NCBI GenBank assembly: GCA_017515475.1
Contig: JAFWFS010000007.1
Span: 124,001-188,000, forward strand
From: Erysipelotrichaceae bacterium
GTDB taxonomy: Bacteria > Bacillota_I > Bacilli_A > Erysipelotrichales > Erysipelotrichaceae
Direction of reading: 5' to 3'
DNA length: 64,000 nt
Shown: piece by piece, positions 17,311-25,775 of the stretch
How positions within the stretch are numbered: position 1 is the stretch's first letter
How the letters are laid out: every line of letters starts with the position of its first letter
Translations under genes and position numbers: made by a program
Notes under the pieces: model-generated
Databases searched by the model: none
What the model was told of the DNA's origin: nothing
The model's input: the letters and a program-made list of their open reading frames with translations, nothing else

Positions 17311-17341
17311 GAAAATATGCAGTCTATCTTGGACTGCATAT
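17311..17341 (-). terminator. Hairpin terminator at the end of the LtaS-type gene
   Basis: A 10-bp perfect stem ATATGCAGTC (17315-17324) / GACTGCATAT (17332-17341) with a 7-nt loop, followed on the minus strand by TTTTCT. The TAG stop of the LtaS-type gene (17324-17326) is in the hairpin. The murE start is under 25 nt beyond, so read-through may feed murE. Confidence 0.7.
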
Positions 17342-19300
17342 GCTTCTTCTCTTGGAGAAATAATCTTCATCAAAAATCAGATAGGATATCTTTATCGTAT
17401 TCTGAACGTAGTTGTTCGTCTTCATGATCTGGTTTTCGTCAGGTGCATGATTCGGATCAGCAGGAGTGAACTTCTCGGTAGTGGCGTCATAAACACCTGT
17501 TTCATTCAGCCAGTTTCCGCTTGGGAAGATGACTGTATTGTTTCCGTTATAGGCGTCGACTCCCATATAAAGCCTTGGATCGTAATTCAAGTCGAATAGA
17601 TTGGCGATCGTCGGAACATGATCAAGTGTTGAACAGTAGTTGTAGTTGATGTTCTTCTGTGTGCCTTTACAGTAAATGACGAAAGGTGATCGGTACTGTC
17701 CGTATTCTCCTTTTCGATCCGGATTGATCCATTGCGTATATTCCATGATCCTGTCGTATGGAGTATCTCTGTAACTGATCCAGTAAGGACGATGGTCGCA
17801 ATAGAAACAGATTACCGTATTCTCGGCGATTCCCTTTTCATCAAGGTAATCAAGCAGAACCTTCATGCCGTTATCAAAATCCATACATTTCGACATATAG
17901 CGTTTATAATCATACGGCCAGTCAGGATGTACTTGGTTGACTTCCTCCAGATAATAATCTCCCCAGTAAGAAGATTCATCATAAGGGAAATGCATGACGG
18001 ATGTAATGATATCGCAGAAGAATCTACCGTTTGTTTCATCCATGTGCTTGATGGCCTGTTCAATCAGCATCGTATCGGACTGCCAACCATTGGTATGCTT
18101 TATGGAAGTATCCTGCCAGATATCATCGATATCGTAGAATTCGTCCACGCCTAAAGCCGGCAGAATGGTCTTGCGTTCATAGAACTCGTCTCGCCAGTTA
18201 TGCAAACCGAAAGTCTTGTAGCCCTTGTTTTTAAACAGATACGGCAGAGCTTCATAGAACTGAATACCTGCCACATAGTTAGGTGTACATACATTCACAT
18301 ACGGGAAGATTGACGTATACGATACAAATTCCGATTCACCTGTAGCGCAGGAATACACAGGCGTGTAGTGATTGTAGAACGTCAGTCCTTCGTTGTACAT
18401 CTTATAAAGAGTCGGGGTCAGTTCCTTGTCTATCATCATGTAGTCGCCGGCTTCGACCATGAAATAAATGAAGTTATATCCTTCAAAAATACCTGTCATT
18501 TCATTCGGCTGCGTAATGGATTTGCTCATCAGATACTTGTCAATCATCTGCATATTGGAATTCTCTTCACTTTCAGCGATTTTCTTCCATTCAGTATCAT
18601 CGATCTTTCTGGTCTTTATTACGGTCTCAGGAACTTCCGTTTCATCGGTTTCATCCGGAATGTCGATTACGATCTGTTCCGGTGCCTTATACACAAGTGC
18701 ACTTAAATCTCTGAAAAAGAAATGTTCTATTCCTGTTTTGTCGATCAGAATGTCTTTATTGGAAAAAGTATCGTAAATCGTCGATAATGGCGTCATTCCG
18801 CTTCCCAGATTGAAGATAGGAATGATCAGCAGCAAAGACAGGATACAGATGATCAATGGAAGCTGGAACGGTCCTTTTTCATTCAGTTTTACGAATCTGA
18901 ACAGCAATATATAAATCAGAATCGTCAAAAGACAGAGATAAAAGACAGGTTTCGCATTAGAAACAAAAATAAAGGCGTATTGGGCGATTCTGGCAGCGCC
19001 GTCAGAAACGGTACCGAAAGAATAGAAATCACCCATGAAGTTCTTAAAAATCAGTTCTACAAAAGTATAAATACTGAACCAGAGTACAATAATCAGACCG
19101 ACGATGAAATATACCTTGCGGCTCTTGAATCTGGTGCAAATGAAGCATATCAGTATTGAAAAGAACTGAACAAACAGGAACATTCTCAGGATATTGAAAA
19201 TATCGTAGCTTCTAAACTGAATCACATGAAAAACAACTTCCAGATAAAGTAACGAAATCATTAAATATAGAAATCTTAAATCTAACTTGTATTTCTTCAT
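17324..19300 (-). CDS. LtaS-type phosphoglycerol transferase / sulfatase-fold membrane protein
   Basis: It resembles lipoteichoic acid synthases, which transfer glycerol phosphate from phosphatidylglycerol outside the cell. About five membrane helices (residues 1-165) precede an extracellular sulfatase-fold domain. The likely catalytic Thr is in SCATGESEFVSYTSIFP. Metal-ligand regions are FMVEAGDYM near the domain start and CFYCDHRPYW near the end. Its 658 residues fit the family. The start overlaps the xerC stop as ATGA. It could equally make another glycerol-phosphate surface polymer. Confidence 0.85.
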   Translation of the reverse strand: MKKYKLDLRFLYLMISLLYLEVVFHVIQFRSYDIFNILRMFLFVQFFSILICFICTRFKSRKVYFIVGLIIVLWFSIYTFVELIFKNFMGDFYSFGTVSDGAARIAQYAFIFVSNAKPVFYLCLLTILIYILLFRFVKLNEKGPFQLPLIICILSLLLIIPIFNLGSGMTPLSTIYDTFSNKDILIDKTGIEHFFFRDLSALVYKAPEQIVIDIPDETDETEVPETVIKTRKIDDTEWKKIAESEENSNMQMIDKYLMSKSITQPNEMTGIFEGYNFIYFMVEAGDYMMIDKELTPTLYKMYNEGLTFYNHYTPVYSCATGESEFVSYTSIFPYVNVCTPNYVAGIQFYEALPYLFKNKGYKTFGLHNWRDEFYERKTILPALGVDEFYDIDDIWQDTSIKHTNGWQSDTMLIEQAIKHMDETNGRFFCDIITSVMHFPYDESSYWGDYYLEEVNQVHPDWPYDYKRYMSKCMDFDNGMKVLLDYLDEKGIAENTVICFYCDHRPYWISYRDTPYDRIMEYTQWINPDRKGEYGQYRSPFVIYCKGTQKNINYNYCSTLDHVPTIANLFDLNYDPRLYMGVDAYNGNNTVIFPSGNWLNETGVYDATTEKFTPADPNHAPDENQIMKTNNYVQNTIKISYLIFDEDYFSKRRSICSPR

Positions 19301-20199
19301 TTTGCGTGTGGATGCGCCTTTTCTACCGCATTTTTCAGTCTATCGAATGTCAGATGCGTATACAGCTGTGTCGTAGAAAGATTCTCGTGTCCCAGCAGTT
19401 CCTGTACGGTTCTAAGATCTGCGCCGTTATCAAGCATATGCGTAGCGAACGAATGTCTAAGCATATGCGGATGAATATCGATCTCCAGACCAGATTTTTT
19501 TCTGACATCTTCCAGAAGGAGCTGAACACTCCTAGCAGATATTCTACCACGGCGTGCTGAAACAAACAAATACGGAAAATCATAATCCGCATATCTGCTT
19601 CGATAAACGTTCAGGTATTTCAGAAGAATATTATTCAGTGCGGGATAATACGGAATCAGACGTTCCTTGTTACCCTTGCCGATCACTCTTATCATCATCT
19701 GTTGCCTGTCGACGTCATTCAGTTTCAGATTGCAGCATTCGGAAATACGCAGACCACAGGCGTAAATCAGTTCAATGATGCATCTATTTCTGATATCGAT
19801 AGGTTCTTCCATGTCAAAAACATTCAGGATCCTGTTGATCTGTTCGATCGTCAAAACATCCGGAAGATGTTTCTCTACATGAATCTTCTTAAAACTTAAA
19901 AACGGGTTTTTGCTGCAGATCTTTCTTTCGCATAGATAACGATAGAATGATCTTAATGAACTCATGTTTCTGGCATAAGTCGAATTCGTGATCTTTCCTC
20001 TGGTGATCTTACCGGACCTTAATTCCGAAATATAATCGAAAACCGTATCTTTTTCAACTTTAGAAAAATCGTCGATACCGTTCACATCCAGATATTCTAT
20101 GAATCTGCTGATATCTCTGCCATACGAGTCGGCTGTTGCTTCCGATCCGCTTCCTTTGTCTTTTATGTAACTGATGAATTCATCAAGAAGCTCATACAT
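19297..20199 (-). CDS. xerC: Tyrosine recombinase XerC/CodV
   Basis: Resolves chromosome dimers at dif together with a second Xer protein. The N-terminal SAM-like core-binding domain (about residues 1-95) is followed by the catalytic domain with ELIYACGLRISE (Arg I), HPHMLRHSFATHML (His-Arg), ELLGHENLSTTQLYTH (His and the nucleophilic Tyr). The protein has 300 residues. The ATG at 20199 has AAGGAG upstream; the in-frame TTG three codons earlier is less likely. It overlaps the trmFO end by 8 bp. The order topA-trmFO-xerC is conserved in Bacillota, which supports XerC over an integrase. Confidence 0.93.
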   Translation of the reverse strand: MYELLDEFISYIKDKGSGSEATADSYGRDISRFIEYLDVNGIDDFSKVEKDTVFDYISELRSGKITRGKITNSTYARNMSSLRSFYRYLCERKICSKNPFLSFKKIHVEKHLPDVLTIEQINRILNVFDMEEPIDIRNRCIIELIYACGLRISECCNLKLNDVDRQQMMIRVIGKGNKERLIPYYPALNNILLKYLNVYRSRYADYDFPYLFVSARRGRISARSVQLLLEDVRKKSGLEIDIHPHMLRHSFATHMLDNGADLRTVQELLGHENLSTTQLYTHLTFDRLKNAVEKAHPHAK

Positions 20200-21484
20200 G
20201 CTTCGCAAACTCCTTCACGGCATTTATTGCGTGTTCTACATAAAAAGATCTTTTTTCTTTCTTGGAACCGGAGAACTCGCAAAGAAATATACCGAAATTC
20301 GCATTCATCGGTTCAAGTTTCGTGATATTCCGATCGGAAATATAATTAGCCATAGCGCCAATCATCGTATCCGGGTCAAGTACGCATTCAGGCTGTGATT
20401 TTAGATGCCGTGACAGCTGTATGGCAGCATAAAGACCGCTTGCGGCTGATTCCACGTATCCCTCAACGCCGGAAATCTGACCGGCAATGAAAAGATTCGG
20501 GTATCTGATGAACTGATATCTGCTGTTTATGATTCCGGGTGAATTGACATAAGTATTGCGGTGCATAACGCCGTATCTTACGATATGAACATCGTGCAGA
20601 GCCGGTACTTTCTTCAGGACCTCTTCCTGTGCCTTGAAAGTAAGATGCGTCTGGAAACCAACGACATTGTATAAAGTATCGATCGCGTTGTCTTTCCTCA
20701 GCTGAACAACGGCATATGGACGGACGCCTTCATGTTCCAGGCCTACCGGCTTCATCGGCCCGAACAGGAGCGTTTTTATTCCTCTTCTGGCCATTTCCTC
20801 AAAAGGCATGCAACCTTCAAAGTACTTTTCATCATCAATATCATGTACATCGATCTTCTTTGCTTCTATGATAGAACGATAGAATTCTTCGAATTCTTCT
20901 TTCGTCAATGGGCAGTTAATATAGTCTCCGGTGTTCTCATCGTCATATCTCGACTTGTAATACGCATGGCTAAAGTCGATCGAATCCTTTTCTACGATCG
21001 GTGAAACGGCGTCATAGAAATGCAAAAAACTGTTTCCGCATAGCGTTCCTAAAGATTCCGCAAGTTTGCCTTCGCACAACGGGCCTGCCGCGATAATCGT
21101 CGGTATATCCGGATCGATTTGCGTTATCTCCTCATGAATAACATCTATGTTTTCATTTTTTTCAATTTGTTCAGTAATGTATTCGGAAAAGCCCGTTCTG
21201 TCCACTGCCAGCGATTTTCCGGCAGGAATCCTGTACTTATCTGCGGCAGACATGATCAAAGAATCCAGTATCCGCATCTCTTCTTTCAGCAGTCCTACCG
21301 CATTATACAGATCATCGCTTCTTAAAGAGTTCGAACAGATCAGTTCCGCAAACTTATCGGTCTTAAAAGCCGCGTGTCTTTTGACCGGCTTCTGTTCATA
21401 TAGATCCACATGGATCCCTCTTTTAGCCAGCTGATAGGCTGCTTCGCAACCCGCAAGACCGGCTCCGATGACTCTAGCTTTCAT
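20192..21484 (-). CDS. trmFO: Methylenetetrahydrofolate-tRNA (uracil-5-)-methyltransferase
   Basis: Makes m5U54 in the T loop of tRNA using methylene-THF and FAD. The FAD-binding start is MKARVIGAGLAGCEAAYQLA. Later motifs are AELICSNSLRSDDLYNAVGLLKEEM (in part), CPLTKEEFEEFY, LFGPMKPVGLEH and IAGQISGVEGYVESAASG. The start at 21484 gives the usual N-terminus and 430 residues, overlapping topA by 11 bp; a frame extension to 21583 lies within topA and is rejected. Confidence 0.96.
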   Translation of the reverse strand: MKARVIGAGLAGCEAAYQLAKRGIHVDLYEQKPVKRHAAFKTDKFAELICSNSLRSDDLYNAVGLLKEEMRILDSLIMSAADKYRIPAGKSLAVDRTGFSEYITEQIEKNENIDVIHEEITQIDPDIPTIIAAGPLCEGKLAESLGTLCGNSFLHFYDAVSPIVEKDSIDFSHAYYKSRYDDENTGDYINCPLTKEEFEEFYRSIIEAKKIDVHDIDDEKYFEGCMPFEEMARRGIKTLLFGPMKPVGLEHEGVRPYAVVQLRKDNAIDTLYNVVGFQTHLTFKAQEEVLKKVPALHDVHIVRYGVMHRNTYVNSPGIINSRYQFIRYPNLFIAGQISGVEGYVESAASGLYAAIQLSRHLKSQPECVLDPDTMIGAMANYISDRNITKLEPMNANFGIFLCEFSGSKKEKRSFYVEHAINAVKEFAKHV

Positions 21485-23480
21485 TCTTTTTCTTCTTTGA
21501 ATACCTTCTCTTTTCCTGACCTTCAATCGCTTCGATATAGTCGCATTTCGGATATCCGGAACAGCCGATGAAATAGGTTCCATATCTTGATTTACGTTTC
21601 AGTAACGGTTTACCACATTTCGGACAGGTTCTTCCGGTTTCTTCGGGCGTTTCTTTTTTGACCAGGGATTCATGCCATTTACAGCTAGGATAATTGATGC
21701 AGGACTTGAATTTGCCGTATCTTCCATTACGGATAACAATATCTCCCCCGCATTCCGGACAGATCTCTCCGGTTTTTTCCGGCTGCAGTTTTTCCATAGA
21801 ATCATATGCGGAATCGACAAGCGGCTGGAATTCCTTATAAAACTTGCTTAAAGCTTCAACATTGTCAAGTTTATTCTCCGCGATTTCGTCAAGTTCCGAT
21901 TCCATTTCAGCCGTGTATTTCACGTTTATGACGGAAAGGAAGTATTCTCTCAGTTTTTCATCCGTCAGAATGCCCTGTTTCGTAGGGAAGAAGAACTTCG
22001 TTTTACCGGAATCGCTGGCTTTTTTCAGTTCCACATAGTTTCTCTTAACAATCGTATCGATAATCGTTGCATATGTGGAAGGTCTTCCGACTCCCTCTTC
22101 CTCCAGTGCCTTGATCAGCCTTGCTTCCGTATATCTTGCAGGAGCTTCCGTAAAGTGCTGCAGCTTATCGATCTTTTTCGCTTTGAAAACATCGTTCTTT
22201 ATCAGTTTAGGCAGAATGATATCCTTAGACTTATCATAGTCGCTGTAGATCTTCAGGAATCCGTCAAACTCCATCTTCGATCCGGATACAGTGAACAGAT
22301 ATCCGTTGTTGTCGAACGAATAAGTAACACTGTCGAATACCGCATCAGCCATCAGCGAAGCCAAAGCTCTAACATAAATGAATTTATACAGGCGGTACTG
22401 GTCATTCGTCAGATACGGCTTTACGGACTCGGGATCATTTAAAAGACTGGTAGGCCTGATTGCTTCGTGAGCGTCCTGCGATCCTTCATCGTTCTTGACT
22501 CTGTAGAAACCTTTGTATTCATTTCCGTATTCCCTTTCGATCTTGTCCATCGCAGCACTGATGAATTCTTTCGAAAGTCTTGTCGAATCTGTACGCATGT
22601 AGGTGATAAGACCCTGCGCTCCGTTCTTCAGTTCGACGCCTTCATACAGCGTCTGCGCTACCATCATCGTCTTCTTCGATCCAAAGCCAAGCTTGATGGA
22701 AGCTTCCTGCTGAAGCGTGGATGTTATAAAAGGCAGGAAAGCGGAACGCTTTTTTGATTTTTCCGAGATATCAGTCAACACGAAATCAGGACTTAGCGCA
22801 CCCAGGATTTCATCTGCCTGTTTTTCATTCTTGATTTCGATCTTCTTGTTTTTGAACTTCGTCAGTTCCGTATCCAGACCGTTATTCAGCTTAGCGCTTA
22901 TCGTCCAGTATTCTTCCGGAACAAAGGCATTGATCTGTTTTTCTCTATCGCAGATCATTCTTAAAGCGATGGACTGCACTCTTCCTGCAGATTTTGATCC
23001 GATCTTTTTCTGCAGCAGTTTAGAAAGCTTAAAGCCGATGATTCTGTCGAGTATCCTTCTGGTTTCCTGCGATCTGACTAAAGCCATATCGATCTTATGC
23101 GGTTCATTTAAGGCATTGATTACCGCGTTCTTTGTGATCTCATTGAATACGATTCGGTTGTTTTCATTCAGATCAAGGCCAAGTTCTCTTGCCAGATGCC
23201 ATGATATCGCTTCCCCTTCTCTATCCGGGTCGGTTGCCAGATAGACAAAATCCGCATTCTTTACCTGCTGCTTCAGCTGTTTCACAACATTCTTCTTATC
23301 TTCAGATATCTCATAAGTCGGCTTAAAACCGTTCTCTATGTCAACTCCCAGACCTTCTTTTCCTCTGGTTGCCAGATCACAGATATGGCCCTTGGAAGAA
23401 GTTACAGTAAAGTCCTTCCCGAGATACTTTTCTATCGTTTTCGATTTTGACGGCGATTCTACAATTACCAGATTTTTCAT
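21474..23480 (-). CDS. topA: DNA topoisomerase I
   Basis: Relaxes negative supercoils as a type IA enzyme. The TOPRIM domain opens MKNLVIVESPSKSKTIEKYLG with YLATDPDREGEAISWHL. The nucleophilic Tyr is in GLITYMRTDSTRLS. Two C-terminal zinc fingers are visible (CPECGG...CINYPSC and CPKCGK...CSGYPKC), followed by a basic tail. Its 668 residues are normal. It follows dprA, as in B. subtilis. A weak GAAGG lies about 8 nt before the ATG. Confidence 0.97.
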   Translation of the reverse strand: MKNLVIVESPSKSKTIEKYLGKDFTVTSSKGHICDLATRGKEGLGVDIENGFKPTYEISEDKKNVVKQLKQQVKNADFVYLATDPDREGEAISWHLARELGLDLNENNRIVFNEITKNAVINALNEPHKIDMALVRSQETRRILDRIIGFKLSKLLQKKIGSKSAGRVQSIALRMICDREKQINAFVPEEYWTISAKLNNGLDTELTKFKNKKIEIKNEKQADEILGALSPDFVLTDISEKSKKRSAFLPFITSTLQQEASIKLGFGSKKTMMVAQTLYEGVELKNGAQGLITYMRTDSTRLSKEFISAAMDKIEREYGNEYKGFYRVKNDEGSQDAHEAIRPTSLLNDPESVKPYLTNDQYRLYKFIYVRALASLMADAVFDSVTYSFDNNGYLFTVSGSKMEFDGFLKIYSDYDKSKDIILPKLIKNDVFKAKKIDKLQHFTEAPARYTEARLIKALEEEGVGRPSTYATIIDTIVKRNYVELKKASDSGKTKFFFPTKQGILTDEKLREYFLSVINVKYTAEMESELDEIAENKLDNVEALSKFYKEFQPLVDSAYDSMEKLQPEKTGEICPECGGDIVIRNGRYGKFKSCINYPSCKWHESLVKKETPEETGRTCPKCGKPLLKRKSRYGTYFIGCSGYPKCDYIEAIEGQEKRRYSKKKKNES

Positions 23481-23500
23481 GTTTCTACCTTCAACAATTC

Positions 23501-23506
23501 ATTATC
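23501..23506 (-). promoter_or_regulatory. Possible -10 of topA
   Basis: GATAAT on the minus strand, 20 nt before the topA ATG. It lies between two copies of ATGAATTGT set 18 bp apart, which could be a binding site. No clear -35 is seen. Confidence 0.35.
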
Positions 23507-23521
23507 TTTACACAATTCATT

Positions 23522-24246
23522 CTAAAATGCAATTTCTTCATAACGGATCGGCTGAGCGCCTTCATAGATCAGATTGTTGTTGTTTCTGCCACGAATATGG
23601 AAAATGTCGTATGGAAGAACCCTGATATCCTTTCCCAGTTCCAGTGCAGCATTAACCGTCGTCATCGTTCCTGATCGTAAATTCGACTGCATGATGTATA
23701 CTCTGTCCGAAAGTGCGGCAATCAGTCTGTTACGGAATGGGAAGTGATAAGCGATCGGTTTAACTTCAGAAGGATATTCCGATATCAGCAGACCTTCTTT
23801 TTCGGTTCTGTAAAACAGCTCCCTGTTGCATTTCGGATAAATATAGTCTATCCCGCATCCCAGTATTTCTATCGTTCTGGAGGCATAAGAATGGCTGCAG
23901 GCATCGATTCCTTTTGCCATGCCTGATATACTATCGTTTTATCATGATTCACCTGAATAAGGGCTTTTGTAGCCTCCAGAGCATAGCTGCAGGGATCTCT
24001 AGAACCCACTACGGCGATCATATTTGTATGCAGGAGATTCAGATTTCCCTTGTAATACAGAACAAAAGGAGGATACTTCAGATCCTTAAGCTTATCCGGA
24101 TACACGTCATCCAGTATTGTAATGGCATTCTCAGCATATCTTTCAGGAACAGTTTCATTTAATCTAATCGCATTTAGGATTTTCTGATAGTTCCCTGAAT
24201 AGCATAAAGAATACGAGATCAGCAGTTCTCTGTTCATCCAATACAT
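23522..24246 (-). pseudogene. dprA: DNA processing protein DprA, interrupted by a frameshift
   Basis: DprA loads RecA on incoming single-stranded DNA in transformation. The upstream part reads NMIAVVGSRDPCSYALEATKAL, the Rossmann-like beginning. The downstream part, in another frame, reads GMAKGIDACSHSYASRTIEILG and FPFRNRLIAALSD, both DprA hallmarks. The two frames meet near 23925-23931, where GTATATCAGGC replaces the GTATCAGGC that would encode the expected V-S-G-M-A-K-G: an extra TA. Joined, the protein would be about 240 residues, short for DprA because the N-terminal SAM domain is missing. The start is uncertain (24246 or 24237). It may be a true pseudogene, a contingency site or a sequencing error. 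It lies between rnhB and topA, the normal place. Confidence 0.8.
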
Positions 24247-24280
24247 TATTCCCGGAAAAAACACCGATTCCAAAATGAAT

Positions 24281-24883
24281 TCAGAATAATCTCAGCTGTC
24301 TGTCTTTGCAGGGCCTAAAAGAATATCGGTATAAATCGTTTAATCCGTATTCATCCATCAGTTCCAGATGTCTTTTCGTACCGTAACCCTTATGATTTCT
24401 ATATTCATATTGAGGATACAGAACATCATATCCCATCATAATGTGATCTCTCAGGACTTTCGCAAGAATGCTGGCAGCGGCAATGGAGATGGATTTTGCA
24501 TCCCCTTTGATGATATCCACTGTATCGTAACGGTGCAAAGGCATGGCATCCGTCAGCGTTACGGAATGAATTCTTGTCGATCTGCTGAGTTCGTCCATTG
24601 CTGTCTGCGTTGCATGGTAGATATCCAGTTCATCGATTCTTTTCGGCGATACGATGCGGAATTCATAGTGGTGCGCATCCTTAATAATCTGTTTAAACAG
24701 TTCTTCCCTTTTCTTTTCCGTGAGCTGTTTGGAATCGTTGATCTCATTATTTTCGTAATTGATAGGCAAGACACAGCAGGCAACAACCAAAGGACCGCAT
24801 AACGGCCCTCTTCCCGCTTCATCAATGCCCATGACATACTGATCCATGGACCAGTATTCTTTCTCGTATCTATTCTCCAGCAC
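24281..24883 (-). CDS. rnhB: Ribonuclease HII
   Basis: Cuts RNA in RNA/DNA hybrids and excises misincorporated ribonucleotides. The N-terminus NRYEKEYWS... is followed by YVMGIDEAGRGPLCGPLVVA (first catalytic Asp-Glu), DSKQLTEKKREEL, SIAAASILAKVLRDHIM and the HKGYGTKRHLE C-terminal motif. It has 200 residues. The start is GTG at 24883, overlapping the rbgA stop by 14 bp and giving the N-terminus usual for this family; an ATG 12 codons on is the alternative. The order rbgA-rnhB is conserved in Bacillota. Confidence 0.94.
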   Translation of the reverse strand: MLENRYEKEYWSMDQYVMGIDEAGRGPLCGPLVVACCVLPINYENNEINDSKQLTEKKREELFKQIIKDAHHYEFRIVSPKRIDELDIYHATQTAMDELSRSTRIHSVTLTDAMPLHRYDTVDIIKGDAKSISIAAASILAKVLRDHIMMGYDVLYPQYEYRNHKGYGTKRHLELMDEYGLNDLYRYSFRPCKDRQLRLF

Positions 24884-25712
24884 TCTGCCAGCTTATCCTT
24901 CCCAGTCTGCTGCTGCGGATGTCTTTCAGGATCATGTCGATTGTTCTTAGCGTGTTTACCGTACCGTTTTGATCCAGAAGCTGTTTTCTTCGTCCTATCT
25001 CTTCCAGCAGATCTTTACCGTTTTCATCTACTTCATACCGTTTCTGTATCGCTCCCGGATACTCTTTTTTTAGATAATCCAGGGCAAACAGAACAAGGTC
25101 TTCTTTATCCAGAATGTCGTCCTTGATCGATCCAAGCAGTGCAAGAAGTCTTGCATCATCCTGATTCTCGAACTTCGGCCACAGTACACCCGGTGTGTCA
25201 AGCAGTTCAACATCTTCGTTGATGCGGATCCATTGCAAAGACTTCGTTACACCCGGTCTGTTTTCGGCTTTCGCGGCCTTTTTCTTCACGATGTTATTTA
25301 TAAATGTAGACTTTCCGACATTCGGAATTCCCGCAACCATTGCCCTAAGCACTTTCTTCCTGATACCTCTGGCTTTCGCTCTTTCCAGTTTGTCCTTAAG
25401 AATTTCCTTGACTTTGCTTACGACTTCCTTTTTGATCGGTTTTCCGGTACTTTCGCAAACCAGACAATGTTCAAAACGCCGTCTCCATTTGACGTTCTGA
25501 TCGGGATCAGAAAGATCGGCCTTGTTCAGAATGACGAGTACCGGCTTATTCTTTGCGAGTTGCGCAATCAACGGATTTGCCGAAGCATCCGGTATTCTGG
25601 CATCTCTCAGCTCGATGACGATATCCACGCTCTTCAGCTGTTCCTCCATCTGTCTTCTGGCTTTCGCCATATGACCTGGGAACCAGTTTATGCTAGTCGA
25701 TTTTTCACTCAT
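24870..25712 (-). CDS. rbgA: Ribosome biogenesis GTPase A
   Basis: A circularly permuted GTPase needed for late assembly of the 50S subunit. The start INWFPGHMAKARRQM is typical. The GTPase motifs come in permuted order: G4 as LNKADL (about residue 60), then G1 as GIPNVGKSTFINN (about 128) and G3 as LLDTPGVLWP (about 173). A C-terminal helical domain follows. Its 280 residues are normal. AAAGGA lies upstream of the ATG. It is the first gene of the long rbgA-rnhB-dprA-topA-trmFO-xerC run and is divergent from the L,D-transpeptidase gene across 63 bp. Confidence 0.95.
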   Translation of the reverse strand: MSEKSTSINWFPGHMAKARRQMEEQLKSVDIVIELRDARIPDASANPLIAQLAKNKPVLVILNKADLSDPDQNVKWRRRFEHCLVCESTGKPIKKEVVSKVKEILKDKLERAKARGIRKKVLRAMVAGIPNVGKSTFINNIVKKKAAKAENRPGVTKSLQWIRINEDVELLDTPGVLWPKFENQDDARLLALLGSIKDDILDKEDLVLFALDYLKKEYPGAIQKRYEVDENGKDLLEEIGRRKQLLDQNGTVNTLRTIDMILKDIRSSRLGRISWQSAGE

Positions 25713-25761
25713 TCAGGTATCCTTTACGATTCTATTTTATCTAAAAACCCGGTAAATGCCA

Positions 25762-25767
25762 TATAAT
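25762..25767 (+). promoter_or_regulatory. -10 element of the L,D-transpeptidase gene (leaderless)
   Basis: TATAAT ends 8 nt before the ATG at 25776 (5 nt before an in-frame TTG at 25773). There is no Shine-Dalgarno and no recognisable -35. Confidence 0.55.
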
Positions 25768-25775
25768 TAGATTTG

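Noticed and set aside
19297-20199. XerC-like recombinase as a mobile-element integrase
   Set aside because: It sits in the conserved topA-trmFO-xerC order and overlaps trmFO, with no element boundaries or dif-like site seen nearby.
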